Shown here: positions 34,239 through 43,327 of the stretch, one piece after another
How positions within the stretch are numbered: position 1 is the first letter of the stretch
Layout of the letters: each line of letters starts with the position of its first letter
Assembly: GCF_009193325.2 (NCBI RefSeq)
Contig: NZ_CP059856.1
Coordinates: 1,612,001 to 1,676,000 of the forward strand
Direction: 5' to 3'
DNA: 64,000 bases
From: Bacteroides zhangwenhongii
GTDB lineage: Bacteria > Bacteroidota > Bacteroidia > Bacteroidales > Bacteroidaceae
The notes under the pieces: model-generated
The model's input: only the letters and a program-made list of their open reading frames with translations
Told to the model about the DNA's origin: nothing
Database searches by the model: none
Program-made: the position numbers and the translations under genes

Positions 34239-34840
34239 AATAGTAGCAATATAAAAAAATAATCAGCTAATTTGTGAGAATTAAGAATAGCAAACAATGT
34301 TAGCTATAAGTCTATTCATCAAAGTTAGTCTAATAAATTGAAAAACAAAAATATATTTTACACAAATATATATTTTATTATACTATCTATTTTATGCATT
34401 CTTTTTCTGCAAATTCCAAAGGTGAAGAAGCACTCCTTCACCCACAAAATTCTTATTCACAGGTAATTCAGAAGAAAGATGAAGGAGTAGATAAAAAATG
34501 TTTCTTATATATAGAGAATGCTGCTTAAAACAGAAAAAGAAAAAAGCAATGTTTTAAGAGAAGGAAAGCGGTGCTTTAAGTAGGCTAAAGCAATGCTTTA
34601 GTTGCGGAAAATAGCTGCTTTTATTTGATTCTGCTTCTTTCTATCCACTTCTCTCTAGTCTGGAAAATTCTAAAGGCAAAACAATTAGATTTTCCAAAGG
34701 ATTTTTTTTAAGCCAGAAACCGATATGAGAAGTCATAGAATCAACTTTTGAATCATTTTCATATAGGATGCGTATATAAATACTATCTTTGCGAATATCA
34801 ATCATAAATAAAAGAGTAACCCAAAAGGTAAAGAAAAGAT
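34239..34840. other. Non-coding AT-rich stretch with short repeats
   Basis: About 600 bases without a convincing gene. It holds a GGTGAAG/CTTCACC dyad (34421-34427 and 34436-34442), three 16-base imperfect palindromes at 34543-34601, and the promoter of the AraC-type gene (TATCTTTG at 34784-34791). Confidence 0.6.
34543..34601. repeat. Three imperfect palindromes with a 22-bp period
   Basis: AAAGCAATGTTTTAAG (34543-34558), AAAGCGGTGCTTTAAG (34565-34580) and AAAGCAATGCTTTAG (34587-34601). Each is a dyad of the form AAAGC-n3-GCTTT, spaced by 22 bases, about two turns of the helix. They could be binding sites for a dimeric regulator. Confidence 0.55.
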
Positions 34841-35734
34841 ATGAATTCCAACAAATTCTCCTATCAAGGACAAATCGATACAATTCTTCATTATCTAAAT
34901 TCCATGATACAAAAGAATTGGACAGGTAAAACTGCCGATGAGTTCAATCGTTTGATATCCATACCTGAATTAGCTAAAATGGCATGCATGTCTGTTCGTA
35001 ATCTTCAGCTGATGTTTAAAGCTTACACTAGCGAAACATTACATCAATATATCATTCGTACACGCATGGAATATGCCCAGCAATTACTCAAAGATAATAA
35101 AAAAAGTATAGCTGAAATATATGAATATATTGGATTTGCTAACCAGTCAGCTTTAAATAATACACTTCAAAAAAAATACAATCTCACTCCTCGAGAACTA
35201 CAAAAGAAATTATTGGAAACAAATCATACTTATCCTTCATATATTTCTCCTTACCGCATAGTGGAATCAGAAACAATACCTGTCTTATTTTTATCTTATA
35301 TTGGCAATTATGACACTTGTAGCACAGTTGCTTTTGAGACATACACTTGGGACTGCCTATATGAATATGCAAAAGAAAACTCTTTATTGCTAGATAAGGA
35401 AGATTATTGGGGGATAGCTTATGATGACACGGACATTACCTCATTAGAAAAATGCCGTTTTTACGCTTGTATAGCTATTCAAAAAGGAATAGGCCCCAAT
35501 CTCCCTCTCACTAGTCCAATAAAACACATGGATTTACCTCAAGGTACATACGCAGTTTATATCCATCAAGGAGATTATGCATTGTTAGATGCCTTTTATG
35601 AGACAATATTGAAACAATTACCGCAATTTTATAGCTTAGGAGAAACTCCAATCCTGGAACATTACTTGAACTCTCCCACCGACACAGATGTGAAAGAGCT
35701 TCTTACTGAAGTTTGGATTCCAATCGTTAAATAA
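34841..35734 (+). CDS. AraC-type regulator with GyrI-like effector domain
   Basis: A 297-residue regulator. Residues about 40-130 hold the two AraC helix-turn-helix units (SIPELAKMACMSVRNLQLMFKAY and KSIAEIYEYIGFANQSALNNTLQKKYNLTPREL). Residues about 145-297 form a GyrI/SOUL-like effector-binding domain (IPVLFLSYIGNYDTCSTVAFETY, MDLPQGTYAVYIHQGDY, the final EVWIPIVK), the layout of Rob-like regulators. The promoter box TATCTTTG lies at 34784-34791. It converges on the five-gene operon and shares a two-way terminator with it; the target genes are not evident. Confidence 0.87.
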   Translation: MNSNKFSYQGQIDTILHYLNSMIQKNWTGKTADEFNRLISIPELAKMACMSVRNLQLMFKAYTSETLHQYIIRTRMEYAQQLLKDNKKSIAEIYEYIGFANQSALNNTLQKKYNLTPRELQKKLLETNHTYPSYISPYRIVESETIPVLFLSYIGNYDTCSTVAFETYTWDCLYEYAKENSLLLDKEDYWGIAYDDTDITSLEKCRFYACIAIQKGIGPNLPLTSPIKHMDLPQGTYAVYIHQGDYALLDAFYETILKQLPQFYSLGETPILEHYLNSPTDTDVKELLTEVWIPIVK

Positions 35735-35735
35735 T

Positions 35736-35769
35736 TTTATATAAGGGCGATATTTCACCCTTATATAAA
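35736..35769. terminator. Bidirectional terminator
   Basis: Perfect 12-base arms TTTATATAAGGG (35736-35747) and CCCTTATATAAA (35758-35769) between convergent stop codons; T/A-rich ends serve both directions. Confidence 0.85.
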
Positions 35770-35781
35770 AATTAATAGTTA

Positions 35782-36519
35782 TCATACCTGATATACACTT
35801 TTTATCAAAGACTTAGGACAATATCCGAGGATGTCAATAGAAATTTTCTCGGCTTCTTCTTTTGAGATATTATCATTAACGATATAGTTCCTGAATACAT
35901 TTTCCTTTTCTTTATATGCATAAGATGAAAGCAGCGGTCCTACGATCGTTCGTAATTGCAAGTTTTTAAAATCGTCACTTTGCTTGTCACTTAGACCAAC
36001 ACGTGTAGAATGCATGATGATTGATTTACTTTCTCCATCACGGCAATCTTTAACAGCTTCTTTTAAAACAGATTCTTTTTCCAAAGTATCATAATCTACA
36101 TTCTTATCCTCAACAATAAATTTTAAAACATTATTCGGTCCAAATTTAATTGTGCCATCATCAAACTTAGCACTTCTTATTAAGATGCCATAATATGCAT
36201 TAACGTCATCAGATAAACAAATATCAATACCTCCTCTTGTTCCACCTTTAAATTTTGAATTCTTAGTTATACCTGTACGATGAACATAAAATCTTCCATA
36301 ATTATTCTTTTGCAGTTCATTTCCATGCACAAACTCATCATTAAATTTTGCATCTTTAAAATAAGCTTCTACTTCAATTGGATAAATCCGTAGCCCATTA
36401 CTTAGTTCAAACATATAGTTTGTGACTATTTGTTTATTAATTACTTGAAGCTGTTTTTCTATTTCCTTAAAATCACTACATTGCCTTAAAACTGCAATCT
36501 CCTTTTTCAAAGTATCCAT
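35782..36519 (-). CDS. Hypothetical protein with weak 3-methyladenine-glycosylase-like pattern
   Basis: A 245-residue protein started at 36519 (MDTLKKEIAVLRQ); an upstream in-frame ATG at 36591 would add 24 residues that do not look coding. The central part (YPIEVEAYFKDAKFNDEFVHG, then NNYGRFYVHRTG, GGIDICLSDD, YYGILIRSAKF) recalls the AAG/MPG glycosylase order of E-x-EAY, H, YVH and a GILIRA-like strand, but I do not recognise it firmly. It is the last gene of the operon that begins at 38506, after an 84-base gap that might hold its own weak promoter. AT-rich. Confidence 0.7.
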   Translation of the reverse strand: MDTLKKEIAVLRQCSDFKEIEKQLQVINKQIVTNYMFELSNGLRIYPIEVEAYFKDAKFNDEFVHGNELQKNNYGRFYVHRTGITKNSKFKGGTRGGIDICLSDDVNAYYGILIRSAKFDDGTIKFGPNNVLKFIVEDKNVDYDTLEKESVLKEAVKDCRDGESKSIIMHSTRVGLSDKQSDDFKNLQLRTIVGPLLSSYAYKEKENVFRNYIVNDNISKEEAEKISIDILGYCPKSLIKSVYQV

Positions 36520-36603
36520 AATTATTATAGTATTAATATTTCTTTGGGTAAAGATAATCTTTTTAGTAAAGAGTTGTGCCGAATATATCAACTTTTTTAC
36601 TTC

Positions 36604-37074
36604 TCACTTAGATAATATCAAATAGTCAACAACGGAGTCCCAATTCGGATACTGTTCCGAACCAAATAAGATTAATTCACCACTAAAATTTTCAGCACCA
36701 TTTTTGAGGCGATCATCTATCAGAAAGTCCCCTTTGTTCAAATTTTTATGATGACTAAGAATTAATCGTTTATAACCATCTGTACCTAACCATTTTCTCA
36801 CCCATATTAGTTTATCTGACCAGGCAGAAGGATTATTCCAAGGTGCCGTGGAAAGAATATATACATCATAAAAACGCGCTAAATGATGGTAGGCATTAAT
36901 TGCTCCTTCATACGGACTCATTCTTGCAAAAATATTAGGAACCTCATCATATCGTCCTTCATACTCTCTCTTTTCGTATTCACTCAACTTGTTAATACCT
37001 GATTGAAAATCAACCAGAACATTATCCATATCAATATAAAGGATAGGTTTGGAAGTCGATAATGTTGATATCAT
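36604..37074 (-). CDS. 5'(3')-deoxyribonucleotidase-like HAD protein
   Basis: A 156-residue HAD-superfamily protein of the NT5C type. Motif I is ILYIDMDNVLVDF (about 11-23, DxDxV), motif II is VYILSTAPWNNPSAWSDK, and the acidic motif is GDFLIDDRLKNGAENF. These enzymes remove phosphate from deoxynucleoside monophosphates. It starts seven bases after the previous gene, in a tight operon. The last 20 residues (FGSEQYPNWDSVVDYLIL) match the C-terminal region of that neighbour. Confidence 0.85.
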   Translation of the reverse strand: MISTLSTSKPILYIDMDNVLVDFQSGINKLSEYEKREYEGRYDEVPNIFARMSPYEGAINAYHHLARFYDVYILSTAPWNNPSAWSDKLIWVRKWLGTDGYKRLILSHHKNLNKGDFLIDDRLKNGAENFSGELILFGSEQYPNWDSVVDYLILSK

Positions 37075-37081
37075 ATAATTT

Positions 37082-37459
37082 CTATATTTTTGATTTTGAA
37101 TTTAATGAATTATCCTGTAGTGATAGCCATTCCTTTGAACAGATGAAGAACTCTGGTTCACTCCGCCAAGAATTAGAATCCCACCGCATATGGATTAAGT
37201 AGCATACAATAGAAAACCAATTAGGAAATCGTTCTGTCCCTAGAACAATCAGCTCAATCTCATGTATTTCATTCTCTATTTGTAATAAATATCCATTCTT
37301 ATCATCCCGTTGACAACAAGCTGATGAGAAATCTATAAAAATAAAATGGCACCAGCCTAGTAAACCACGAACTCTATCTTCTTTCTTCTCCAAAGCCTTC
37401 ACAAAAAAAGATTCTTCTATATAAATATAAAAGCTAGGGGGAGCAACATATGATGTCAT
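37082..37459 (-). CDS. Hypothetical protein sharing a C-terminal motif with the HAD neighbour
   Basis: A 125-residue protein (MTSYVAPPSFYIYIEESFF). Its start overlaps the stop of the preceding micro-gene (ATGA). Residues about 72-91, LGTERFPNWFSIVCYLIHM, correspond to FGSEQYPNWDSVVDYLILS of the next gene, so both may share a small domain or interact with the same partner. No catalytic motif is seen. The composition is rich in aromatic residues. Function unknown. Confidence 0.65.
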   Translation of the reverse strand: MTSYVAPPSFYIYIEESFFVKALEKKEDRVRGLLGWCHFIFIDFSSACCQRDDKNGYLLQIENEIHEIELIVLGTERFPNWFSIVCYLIHMRWDSNSWRSEPEFFICSKEWLSLQDNSLNSKSKI

Positions 37460-37596
37460 TTCTTATCTTGGTTTTGTTTTCTTAATTCTTCAATTATCTT
37501 TCTCTGATTATTCACAATTTTACTGCTACCATTTATCCATCGGTTAAGCTTTACACCAATCCAAAATAATATCACAAACCCAATAATTAATTCCAT
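37456..37596 (-). CDS. 46-residue single-span membrane micro-protein
   Basis: ATG at 37596 and TGA at 37458-37456 give MELIIGFVILFWIGVKLNRW followed by a basic tail (NNQRKIIEELRKQNQDKK). One membrane helix covers residues 2-16 and the rest would be a cytoplasmic helix. It starts 13 bases after the deiminase-like gene and its stop overlaps the ATG of the next gene by four bases, which strongly suggests coupled translation and a real gene. Confidence 0.62.
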   Translation of the reverse strand: MELIIGFVILFWIGVKLNRWINGSSKIVNNQRKIIEELRKQNQDKK

Positions 37597-37609
37597 ATTT
37601 TTCTACTTT

Positions 37610-38506
37610 TTAAATTATATTTGAAAATAAACTAGATACATAATTACTCATAGTCCAAGACAAACAATTCAATGCACCTCCCCATCTCTCTACAATCGGA
37701 GCTGTATTAACTTGGTAAATTCGTCCCTCATAGGAAGGATATAACTCTTTTATCTGTTCTAAAGCCTCTCCATCTGTAGGTAATCCAAGTCCGGGGACAA
37801 TGATTATATCACGTGTCTGAAGCATATTTATGTATGCCCAACTATTCTCATAATACTTACTAAGTTTTAAATCCACAACTACAAAAACGTCATTCAATCT
37901 ACGTCTCATCTCCCGTTCTATCTTTTGAGGATATACTTTCAAGTTGACCAAAATCTTACCATCGCCAATATTGTGAACAATCCCATCTGTATGACCACAG
38001 ATATCGTATCTATCCCATGGTAGAAATATAATATCTGCTCCATGGAAGTTTGCCTTTAATATTGCCAGTACTTCTCCCTGATCGATCTGCGAATTTTCTT
38101 GGAACACTTTTTCTGTCATGAGAATAATTGGTTTCCGCTCTCTTATACATGATCCCATCCACTTAGAATTTCCCTCACACACAACAACATTCCCTCCATC
38201 AACTATAAGTGGCGATTGAATAATATCCATCTTGCTACTCATGGCTTTAAGTACGGGAACAATATTAGTTTTATACTGTGGTTTATCCGTCAAATAATCA
38301 GGTTCATAGCGGAATTGAATATAAGTATTAGCTCCCCACTGTATTGGCATATAATCTCGGCACCAATAATCTTTAGTGTGCATCAAAGTCCCATGTGCTA
38401 TACGATGGCGAGAAAGAATATTAGATAATTCTTCATAAACTTTAGGGTAGTGACGTACAAAAAGGTTCGAGAAATAAACGGTATCTTTATATTGCTCTGT
38501 TATCAT
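37610..38506 (-). CDS. Agmatine deiminase / peptidylarginine deiminase (PAD_porph) family protein
   Basis: A 298-residue guanidine-modifying enzyme. Family residues seen: WCRDYMPIQ (about 48-56), PLIVDGGNVVV (about 99-109), DICGHTDGIVHNI with the catalytic His-Thr-Asp (about 168-180), and GGALNCLSW with the nucleophile Cys near residue 282. It is shorter than typical agmatine deiminases (about 340-370) and lacks some N-terminal residues, so the substrate may differ. It is first of a compact operon with a minus-strand TATCTTTG box at 38525-38532, 19 bases before the start. No putrescine pathway genes are nearby. Confidence 0.85.
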   Translation of the reverse strand: MITEQYKDTVYFSNLFVRHYPKVYEELSNILSRHRIAHGTLMHTKDYWCRDYMPIQWGANTYIQFRYEPDYLTDKPQYKTNIVPVLKAMSSKMDIIQSPLIVDGGNVVVCEGNSKWMGSCIRERKPIILMTEKVFQENSQIDQGEVLAILKANFHGADIIFLPWDRYDICGHTDGIVHNIGDGKILVNLKVYPQKIEREMRRRLNDVFVVVDLKLSKYYENSWAYINMLQTRDIIIVPGLGLPTDGEALEQIKELYPSYEGRIYQVNTAPIVERWGGALNCLSWTMSNYVSSLFSNII

Positions 38507-38524
38507 ACTTCAATTTTTATAATG

Positions 38525-38532
38525 CAAAGATA
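38525..38532 (-). promoter_or_regulatory. Promoter box of the deiminase operon
   Basis: TATCTTTG on the minus strand just ahead of the first gene. No clear -33 box at the usual distance. Confidence 0.6.
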
Positions 38533-38650
38533 AGCGTATCATTGGAGAACATATTTACTCAAAAATGCAAAAACACTAATTGTAACACCAACGATAAAGC
38601 AATTAATGCAAAATAAAAGATTGATTTACTGCACGATATGTATATAAACA

Positions 38651-38689
38651 ATTATGACACCATACCATTGATTGGTACGATGTCATAAT
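38651..38689 (-). terminator. Terminator downstream of xylE
   Basis: Seventeen-base arms at 38651-38667 and 38673-38689 with a five-base loop. The two imperfect positions are C.A on the plus strand but G.U on the minus strand, so the minus-strand RNA is fully paired. It is followed by TTGTTTATA and lies about 60 bases after the xylE stop. Confidence 0.75.
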
Positions 38690-38752
38690 CTCAATAGAGT
38701 CATGTCAAGAGAGCAAAGTCATAATGACACGATGAAATTACACTAACCTAAC

Positions 38753-40207
38753 CTATTTATTTTTCTTCCAAAGTTTGCTCATATCTTCCAGTGTCTTCCC
38801 TTTCGTTTCGGGTACCCAACGCCAAACGAAGATAGCAGCAGCCACACAGATAATACCGTATAAACTATATGCAAACATTGGGCTGAAATCGTACAATGCC
38901 GGGAAAGTAGAAGATACAATATAGTTGAATATCCATTGGAAAGCCACAGCGATTGCCACTGCTTTACCACGGATGGTGTTCGGGAAGATTTCCGCGATCA
39001 ATACCCAGCAAATCGGTCCCCAGGACATCATGAAGAATGCTGCATACACAATCACTGAAAGCACCGGAAGGATACCCTTTATTGCCATACTGTCACACAT
39101 CGCCACTGCAAATGCACCAACAGCCATACCGATAGAACCGATTATCAACAACGGTTTACGTCCGAAGCGGTCTACAGTGAAGATAGCAACCAGTGTAAAG
39201 ACAATGTTTACAATACCCATAATAACCGTTTGCATCATACCGCCGCCTTCCGCACCTGCACTTTCAAAAATACGAGGAGCATAATATAGCACGGCATTAA
39301 TACCGATAGCTTGCTGGAATACAGAGAGCAGAATACCGATCACAATTACCGCCACTCCATAAGTAAATATCTTCTCTGTTTTTTCGTGAGCGGTAGCTTT
39401 AATATCATTAAGGATTTCCTGTGCTTTTGTCTTACCATTGATCTTTTCCAGAATTGAGTAAGCCTTTTCATCCTGCTGTATCAAAACAAGATAGCGAGGT
39501 GTTTTCGGAACAAAGAACAACAACAGTCCAAAGAAAGCGGCTGGGAAAGCCTCCGAACCGAACATATAACGCCATCCTTCATAAACAGTCCACATATCAG
39601 ATTCAGAGCTGACAGACAGCACACCGGCTGCATCTTTCAAAATAACAGGATTCTGATGGTCGCCCATAATCAAGTAATTCACAAAGTACACTACCAGCAT
39701 ACCGAAGATGATAGCAAACTGGTTACACGATACAAGCGTTCCACGAATATTGGAGGGGGCTATTTCAGCAATATACATCGGGCAGACTGCAGAAGCCAGT
39801 CCTACTCCGATACCACCCAAAACACGATACAAATTAAAAGCAATCAGCAAATCCATGTTCGGCTTTCCATATTCGAAGAATAAGAATTCCGGATAATAGG
39901 AACCTAATGCTGAAAGGAAAAAGAGTATGGCAGCAAGCCTTAAGGAGTTGCGACGTCCCAAACGGGAAGCAAATATACCGGAGATCGCGCCACCCAGTAC
40001 ACAGCCAATTAATGCACTGGAAGAAGTGATTCCATGCATTACTTTATTGTATTGAAAATCAGAGGCCGAAAGGAAAAAAGCTTCCAATCCTTTCTCTGCA
40101 CCGGAAATAACTGCCGTGTCATAGCCGAAAAGCAGTCCGCCCAAAATAGCGACAGAGGTTATCGAATACAGGTAGAGTTTACTACCCTCGTTCGTTGTAT
40201 TAATCAT
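38753..40207 (-). CDS. xylE: D-xylose:proton symporter (sugar porter MFS)
   Basis: A 484-residue 12-helix transporter started at 40207 (MINTTNEGSKLYLYSITS); the ATG 39 bases upstream is less likely because it precedes the normal N-terminus. Sugar-porter motifs: GGLLFGYDTAVISGA (helix 1), ASRLGRRNSL, DRFGRKPLLI, the helix-7 QQAIGINAVLYYAPRIF, and the final PETKGKTLE. With xylA and xylB next to it on the same strand the substrate is most likely xylose. It is the last gene of the xyl operon and ends at a strong hairpin. Confidence 0.93.
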   Translation of the reverse strand: MINTTNEGSKLYLYSITSVAILGGLLFGYDTAVISGAEKGLEAFFLSASDFQYNKVMHGITSSSALIGCVLGGAISGIFASRLGRRNSLRLAAILFFLSALGSYYPEFLFFEYGKPNMDLLIAFNLYRVLGGIGVGLASAVCPMYIAEIAPSNIRGTLVSCNQFAIIFGMLVVYFVNYLIMGDHQNPVILKDAAGVLSVSSESDMWTVYEGWRYMFGSEAFPAAFFGLLLFFVPKTPRYLVLIQQDEKAYSILEKINGKTKAQEILNDIKATAHEKTEKIFTYGVAVIVIGILLSVFQQAIGINAVLYYAPRIFESAGAEGGGMMQTVIMGIVNIVFTLVAIFTVDRFGRKPLLIIGSIGMAVGAFAVAMCDSMAIKGILPVLSVIVYAAFFMMSWGPICWVLIAEIFPNTIRGKAVAIAVAFQWIFNYIVSSTFPALYDFSPMFAYSLYGIICVAAAIFVWRWVPETKGKTLEDMSKLWKKNK

Positions 40208-40241
40208 GGTGATAAGTAGTGTTGTAGTAGTTAGATATATC

Positions 40242-40320
40242 ACCACAGATTACGCAGATGAACACAGATAAATTCACAAGAGAGAAGAAAAGAATCTGTG
40301 AAATCCATGTAATCTGTGGT
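40242..40320. repeat. Dispersed intergenic inverted repeat (CCACAGATTAC family), copy 2
   Basis: Arms ACCACAGATTAC (40242-40253) and GTAATCTGTGGT (40309-40320), with inner CACAGAT (40263-40269) and ATCTGTG (40293-40299). Same plan as 32155-32257. It lies between xylA and xylE inside the operon, so it may tune expression of the transporter. Confidence 0.8.
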
Positions 40321-40327
40321 GGGTTAA

Positions 40328-41644
40328 TTAGCAATACATATTCAAGATTGCTTCATAAAGTTCTTGTTTGCCACTAGTCTGTTTCGGTTCGCCATTTGCT
40401 TTAGCATAAGCAACCACGTCTTCCAACGTCAATTTGCCATCTTCAAATTCCTTACCTTTACCAGCATCGAATGAAGAATAACGGTCAGCCAACATCTTCT
40501 TATACGGAGATTCGTTCAACAGAGCTGCTGCGCTTTCCAATGCACGTGCCATAGCATCCATACCGGCGATGTGAGCAATGAAGATATCTTCCAGGTCAGT
40601 AGAGTTACGACGAGTCTTAGCGTCGAAGTTTGTTCCACCGTTACCCAAGCCACCATTACGGATAATTTGCATCATGGCCTGTGTCAGTTCGTAGTTGTCA
40701 ATCGGGAATTGGTCTGTATCCCAACCATTTTGATAATCACCACGATTAGCGTCGATAGAACCCAACATACCGTTGTCTACTGCCACTGCCAATTCATGTT
40801 CAAAAGTATGACCGGCCAAAGTTGCATGGTTTACTTCAATATTCACTTTGAAATCTTTGTCCAGACCATGAGCTTTCAAGAAGCCGATTACAGTTTCCGT
40901 ATCTACATCATATTGGTGTTTAGTAGGTTCCATCGGTTTCGGTTCGATCAGGAAAGTACCTTTGAAACCACGGGCACGAGCATAGTCACGAGCGATAGTC
41001 AACATCTGTGCCAAGTGTTCTTTTTCACGTTTCTGATCTGTGTTCAGAAGAGACATATAGCCTTCACGACCACCCCAGAATACATAGTTCTGACCACCCA
41101 ATTCGATAGTTGCGTCGATTGCATTCTTGATCTGAACAGCAGCACGAGCTACTACGTCAAAATCAGGATTAGTAGCAGCACCGTTCATATAACGTGCATG
41201 ACCAAATACGTTGGCAGTACCCCACAACAGTTTGATGCCTGTTTCAGCTTGTTTTTGTTTTGCATAAGCTACAATTTCTTTCAGATTGGCCTCATATTCT
41301 TCAATGCTTGCACCTTCAGAAACCAAATCCACATCGTGGAAACAGTAGTATTCGATACCGATTTTCTGCATGAATTCGAAACCTGCATCCATTTTATCTT
41401 TTGCAGCTTGAACAGCGTCTGCGTTACCGTTCCAAGGGAATTGTTTTGTTCCGCCACCGAACTGGTCGCCGCCTTCAGCACACAATGTATGCCACCATGC
41501 CATAGAGAATTTCAACCAATCTTTCATCTTCTTTCCATTGATTACTTTCTCTGCATCATAATAGCGGAATGCCATCGGATTTTTGCTATCCTTACCTTCA
41601 AACTTAATCTTTTCAATTCCAGGGAAAAACTCTTTTGTTGCCAT
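40328..41644 (-). CDS. xylA: Xylose isomerase
   Basis: A 438-residue metal-dependent TIM-barrel enzyme that converts D-xylose to D-xylulose. The start at 41644 ([17 protein letters not shown]) matches the family N-terminus; 16 more upstream codons are open but unlike it. Motifs: [13 protein letters not shown] with the catalytic His-Asp (about 100), [23 protein letters not shown] with the metal-binding Glu, [17 protein letters not shown] [14 protein letters not shown], and SIDANRGD. The length is typical of class II enzymes. It lies 70 bases after xylB. Confidence 0.97.
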   Translation of the reverse strand: MATKEFFPGIEKIKFEGKDSKNPMAFRYYDAEKVINGKKMKDWLKFSMAWWHTLCAEGGDQFGGGTKQFPWNGNADAVQAAKDKMDAGFEFMQKIGIEYYCFHDVDLVSEGASIEEYEANLKEIVAYAKQKQAETGIKLLWGTANVFGHARYMNGAATNPDFDVVARAAVQIKNAIDATIELGGQNYVFWGGREGYMSLLNTDQKREKEHLAQMLTIARDYARARGFKGTFLIEPKPMEPTKHQYDVDTETVIGFLKAHGLDKDFKVNIEVNHATLAGHTFEHELAVAVDNGMLGSIDANRGDYQNGWDTDQFPIDNYELTQAMMQIIRNGGLGNGGTNFDAKTRRNSTDLEDIFIAHIAGMDAMARALESAAALLNESPYKKMLADRYSSFDAGKGKEFEDGKLTLEDVVAYAKANGEPKQTSGKQELYEAILNMYC

Positions 41645-41714
41645 AATTAATAATGTTTTTAGTGTGAGAATGCACCAATATGAACAGCACATTACTCACG
41701 ATGTTATACTTAGA

Positions 41715-43205
41715 TTATTTACTCATTGATTTTTCTAAACGATACTTCCATTTAGCATACGCGTCCGCATATTCCTGGCGTTTAGCCATATTAGGCTCAA
41801 TCACATCCAATTTGTCAAGCGTAGCAAATGCCTCATTATTATCTTTATAGATACCTGCACCAATACCTGCACCTTTCGCAGCACCTACCGAACCATCCGT
41901 ATCGTAAAGTTCAATGGTGGCTCCGGTCACTCCAGCCAACGTATCACGGAAGATAGAACTCAAGAACATATTGGCGTGTCCGGCATGAATCATCTTCACA
42001 GGAATCCCCATCTGCTCCATTATATCAATGCCATACTTGAAGGAGAACACAATCCCCTCTTGAGCTGCACGAATAATGTGATGTTTGCCGTGTGCGTTGA
42101 AATCCAGTCCGCGAATACTACATCCGATTTCTTTATTGTTCAGCATACGCTCGGCGCCGTTGCCAAAAGGTAGAATACTGATTCCCGCGCTGCCGATAGG
42201 AGCTTTAGAGGCCAACACATTCATTTCATTATAAGATATTCCTTCGGGAGCTATATTTCGTTTTACCCATGAATTAAGAATACCTGTTCCGTTGATGCAT
42301 AGCAACACTCCCAAACGTGTTTGGTCTATTGTATGATTGACATGAGCAAAGGTATTGACGCGCGATTGCGGATCATAATTTACTTCACCGTTCACTCCGT
42401 AAACCACTCCCGACGTTCCCGCCGTAGAAGCTATTTCTCCCGGATTGAATACATTTAAAGAAAGAGCGTTATTAGGTTGGTCACCGGCACGGTAAGTAAT
42501 CGGTGTTCCTTCTTTTAAACCCAACTCCTTAGCTGCTATCGCATTGACACGTCCCTGCTCTGCAAAGGTCGGTTTAATATCTGCAATCAAAGAAGAGTCG
42601 AATCCGTAATAATCCATTAGGAAGTCAGCCACCCGGTTGTTCTTGAAATCCCAAAACATACCTTCCGAAAGTCCGGAAACGGTTGTGCAAATCTCTCCGC
42701 TCAACTTCATGGCAATATAATCACCCGGCAGCATTATCTTATAAATCTGCTCATAGATGGCAGGCTCGTTTTCTTTAATCCATGCCAACTTGGAAGCTGT
42801 AAAGTTTCCCGGCGAGTTCAACAAATGAGAAAGACATCTCTCCTTTCCGATCGTTTCAAACGCTTTCTGTCCGTATGGCACAGCACGGGAATCACACCAA
42901 ATAATAGCGGGACGCAACACATGCTGATCCTTATCAACGCATACCAATCCATGCATCTGATACGAGATGCCGATAGCTTTAATTTCAGCAGCACTCACTC
43001 CGGATTCGGTCATAATAGCTTGTGTAGTTAACTTTAAATTTTCCCACCAACTCTCCGGGTCTTGTTCCGCCCATCCGGGATTTACCGCGATAATGTTCGC
43101 CTCTGTTTTCGGAAAGAATGCCGATGATACACATTTGCCTGTTTCAGCATTTACCAAACTCGCTTTTACAGACGAGCTACCTATGTCATAACCTAATAGA
43201 AACAT
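41715..43205 (-). CDS. xylB: Xylulokinase
   Basis: A 496-residue FGGY-family kinase that phosphorylates D-xylulose. N-terminal ATP-site block LLGYDIGSSSVKASL (residues 3-17), catalytic region GVAEQDPESWW-like GWAEQDPESWW, MHGLVCVDK, RPAIIWCDSRA, and the second-domain GHANMFLSSIFRDTLAG and GAAKGAGIGAGIY. It is first of xylB-xylA-xylE; the 120-base gap to the regulator gene is AT-rich with repeated AATACTTAATA words. I see no separate strong promoter in that gap. Confidence 0.95.
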   Translation of the reverse strand: MFLLGYDIGSSSVKASLVNAETGKCVSSAFFPKTEANIIAVNPGWAEQDPESWWENLKLTTQAIMTESGVSAAEIKAIGISYQMHGLVCVDKDQHVLRPAIIWCDSRAVPYGQKAFETIGKERCLSHLLNSPGNFTASKLAWIKENEPAIYEQIYKIMLPGDYIAMKLSGEICTTVSGLSEGMFWDFKNNRVADFLMDYYGFDSSLIADIKPTFAEQGRVNAIAAKELGLKEGTPITYRAGDQPNNALSLNVFNPGEIASTAGTSGVVYGVNGEVNYDPQSRVNTFAHVNHTIDQTRLGVLLCINGTGILNSWVKRNIAPEGISYNEMNVLASKAPIGSAGISILPFGNGAERMLNNKEIGCSIRGLDFNAHGKHHIIRAAQEGIVFSFKYGIDIMEQMGIPVKMIHAGHANMFLSSIFRDTLAGVTGATIELYDTDGSVGAAKGAGIGAGIYKDNNEAFATLDKLDVIEPNMAKRQEYADAYAKWKYRLEKSMSK

Positions 43206-43327
43206 AATTTTATTTACGATTAAACGATTTACTATTTACGATTTACGCTCAATGCCCGACAATTAATACTATATATAACATTCAACGCCTAATACTTAAT
43301 ATTAATACCTAATACTTGAATAAAGTC

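Noticed and set aside
34641..34805. Minus-strand frame of about 54 residues (MIDIRKDSIYIRILYEN)
   Set aside because: It overlaps the promoter of the AraC-type gene, has no minus-strand promoter of its own and no family features. Not excluded entirely.
40571..41650. 359-residue open frame opposite xylA
   Set aside because: Shadow of a highly conserved gene; the protein has no recognisable family pattern.
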